NCBI RefSeq assembly: GCF_014204325.1
Contig: NZ_JACHKT010000009.1
Coordinates: forward strand, 1 to 64,000
Reading direction: 5' to 3'
Length of the DNA stretch: 64,000 bases
Origin: Arcicella rosea
GTDB taxonomy: Bacteria > Bacteroidota > Bacteroidia > Cytophagales > Spirosomataceae
The notes beneath the pieces were generated by a model that saw only the letters and a program-made list of their open reading frames with translations, did no database searches and had not been told where the DNA came from. Both the position numbers and the translations under genes were made by a program. Shown here piece after piece: positions 62,850 through 64,000 of the stretch (the first letter of the stretch is position 1; each line of letters begins with the position of its first letter).

Positions 62850-63542
62850 ATGATAGGCATATATTTAATTACTTTAGTTTTTGCAGGAATCGGGATGTTC
62901 GTGCAATGGAGATTGAAAAGTAAATTTCAAGAGTATTCAGAAATTGGTTTGACAAATGGGCTTTCTGGGAAAGAAATTGCTGACAAAATGTTGAGAGACA
63001 ATGGGATTTTTGATGTAAGAATCATTTCTGTAGAAGGACAATTAACTGACCATTATAATCCAGCCGATAAAACGGTTAATTTGAGTCCAGATGTTTTCTA
63101 TGGAAGAAGTGCTTCGGCTGCAGCAGTAGCAGCCCACGAATGTGGTCATGCGGTACAACATGCTACAGCTTACTCGATGCTACAATTCCGTAGTGCAATG
63201 GTTCCCGTATTAAGCATTGCTAATAATTTTATGCCAATTGCTTTAATGATTGGTATGATGCTTTTGTATTCTACAGGAAATAAATTGGTATTGACGATTG
63301 GTGTGGCGATGTTTGCCTTAGCGACACTTTTTAGTTTTATTACTTTACCAGTAGAATTTGATGCTTCAAGAAGAGCATTAGCTTGGATGAGTCAGCGAAA
63401 CATCGTAACAGCACCAGAACATGCAATGGCGAAAGATGCTTTGTGGTGGGCAGCGATGACTTATGTAGCCGCAGCTTTGGGTATGTTAGCACAATTATTA
63501 TACTATGTATCTTTACTTTCAGGAAGACGAAGTAATGATTAA
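62850..63542 (+). CDS. Zinc metallopeptidase (YugP-type membrane protein)
   Basis: 230 residues with an N-terminal membrane segment and two central ones. The zinc site is HECGH (H96, E97, H100, in AAAVAAHECGHAVQHATAYS), and the upstream signature is DHYNPADKTVNLSPDVFYGR. The downstream EFDASRRALAWM segment supplies the remaining ligand. It is an inner-membrane protease-like protein with unknown substrates, cotranscribed with rfaE2 (5-bp gap). Confidence 0.93.
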   Translation: MIGIYLITLVFAGIGMFVQWRLKSKFQEYSEIGLTNGLSGKEIADKMLRDNGIFDVRIISVEGQLTDHYNPADKTVNLSPDVFYGRSASAAAVAAHECGHAVQHATAYSMLQFRSAMVPVLSIANNFMPIALMIGMMLLYSTGNKLVLTIGVAMFALATLFSFITLPVEFDASRRALAWMSQRNIVTAPEHAMAKDALWWAAMTYVAAALGMLAQLLYYVSLLSGRRSND

Positions 63543-63566
63543 TAAATAATTTTTGACATTTATTAC

Positions 63567-63608
63567 ATAAGAAAAGGCTTTCAGAACATTCTGAAAGCCT
63601 TTTCTTAT
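63567..63608. terminator. Bidirectional terminator
   Basis: Perfect 19-bp stem starting ATAAGAAAAGGCTTTCAGA with a 4-nt ACAT loop, between the convergent metallopeptidase and permease genes. Confidence 0.9.
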
Positions 63609-63624
63609 GATTACTGTTTTAAAT

Positions 63625-64000
63625 TCACTTAGCTAGTTTACTGTTTTTGTAGCCATAAATAAAATAGATTACCAAACCGATTGCAAGCCAAATTAAAAAT
63701 ATTGTCCAGTTAGTGATGCCCAATTCTGTCATTAAGTAAAGATTTGTTAAAATACCTAAAACAGGAAGAATTGAAAACTTGTGTAAATAGGCAAGTACAG
63801 ATAAAATTGCCCAAACTAACCAGAAAAAAGCTAAAAGTGGCTTAGCTTCAAGTTCCGAGAAAAAAGTATTGTTATAAATGACGAAAGCAATTGCAACAAC
63901 CAATAATGGCCCAACAATAAATTGACCATTTAAATAAGGAATTTTAAATTTAGCATCTTTTGATAAACCTTGATAGTCTAAATATAAAACACCAGCACAA
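63625..64000 (-). CDS. APC family amino acid permease, 3' part (runs off the window)
   Basis: At least 125 C-terminal residues are present; the minus-strand frame is open to base 64000, so the gene starts beyond the window. The visible part begins AGVLYLDYQGLSKDAKFKIP and continues YLNGQFIVGPLLVVAIAFVI, followed by three membrane helices and NWTIFLIWLAIGLVIYFIYG, ending KNSKLAK. This matches the C-terminus of cationic amino-acid-transporter-type APC permeases. Confidence 0.85.
   Translation of the reverse strand, partial: CAGVLYLDYQGLSKDAKFKIPYLNGQFIVGPLLVVAIAFVIYNNTFFSELEAKPLLAFFWLVWAILSVLAYLHKFSILPVLGILTNLYLMTELGITNWTIFLIWLAIGLVIYFIYGYKNSKLAK

Overview
The window is about 64 kb of low-GC chromosome from a Bacteroidota bacterium, most likely of the order Cytophagales (inference). 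The evidence is a SusC/SusD pair behind an ECF sigma/FecR switch, a CRTAC1-type FG-GAP lipoprotein, DUF4270 and DUF3822 proteins, two-component-propeller and DUF1080 proteins, a short GT5 glycogen synthase beside panC, and promoters matching the Bacteroidota TAnnTTTG -7 element with TTG about 19-21 bp upstream. No rRNA, tRNA or CRISPR array was recognised.

Layout. 0.5-11.7 kb: ECF sigma factor, FecR, SusC, SusD, a small lipoprotein and a large FG-GAP/ASPIC lipoprotein, a nutrient-uptake locus. 11.7-14.4 kb: a scar of gene fragments followed by a type II restriction endonuclease and C5-methyltransferase; one fragment is a second partial copy of the endonuclease gene. 14.6-18.4 kb: GH20 hexosaminidase, DUF3822 protein, CoaD. 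18.4-23.4 kb: MarR regulator divergent from an EmrA-EmrB-TolC-type tripartite efflux operon. 23.5-25.3 kb: flavohemoglobin and an Rrf2/NsrR-like regulator that share an operator motif. 25.5-27.3 kb: alanine dehydrogenase divergent from an Lrp/AsnC regulator. 27.5-37.4 kb: housekeeping and metabolic genes (FAD oxidoreductase, DUF952, MutS2, YicC, DUF1080, amidohydrolase, OsmC, pirin, PfkB kinase). 37.4-46.3 kb: a repeat-rich stretch with a PIN toxin-antitoxin pair, an amidohydrolase fused to a TolB-like propeller, a DUF4262 protein and a propeller lipoprotein. 46.3-51.1 kb: a tightly coupled three-gene operon that looks like an uncharacterised anti-phage system: small membrane protein, membrane-anchored deoxyribosyltransferase/TIR-like protein, and a 1242-residue nuclease-like STAND NTPase. 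51.2-55.2 kb: SMP-30, double DUF1080 and Gfo/Idh/MocA genes, a probable sugar (3-keto-glycoside) degradation group. 55.5-64 kb: GlmS, DUF4270 lipoprotein, glycogen synthase, PanC, PanD, a UPF0104-type flippase-like protein, RfaE2, a zinc metallopeptidase and the 3' part of an APC permease.

Two observations stand out. The first is the three-gene operon at 46279-51132. The second is a set of three intergenic tandem arrays (7321-7635, 37581-37806, 45809-46039), each built from alternating 21-bp half-units in perfect register (42-bp period) with some sequence words in common. They lie among several other intergenic elements, mostly long inverted repeats made of 7-8-bp words.
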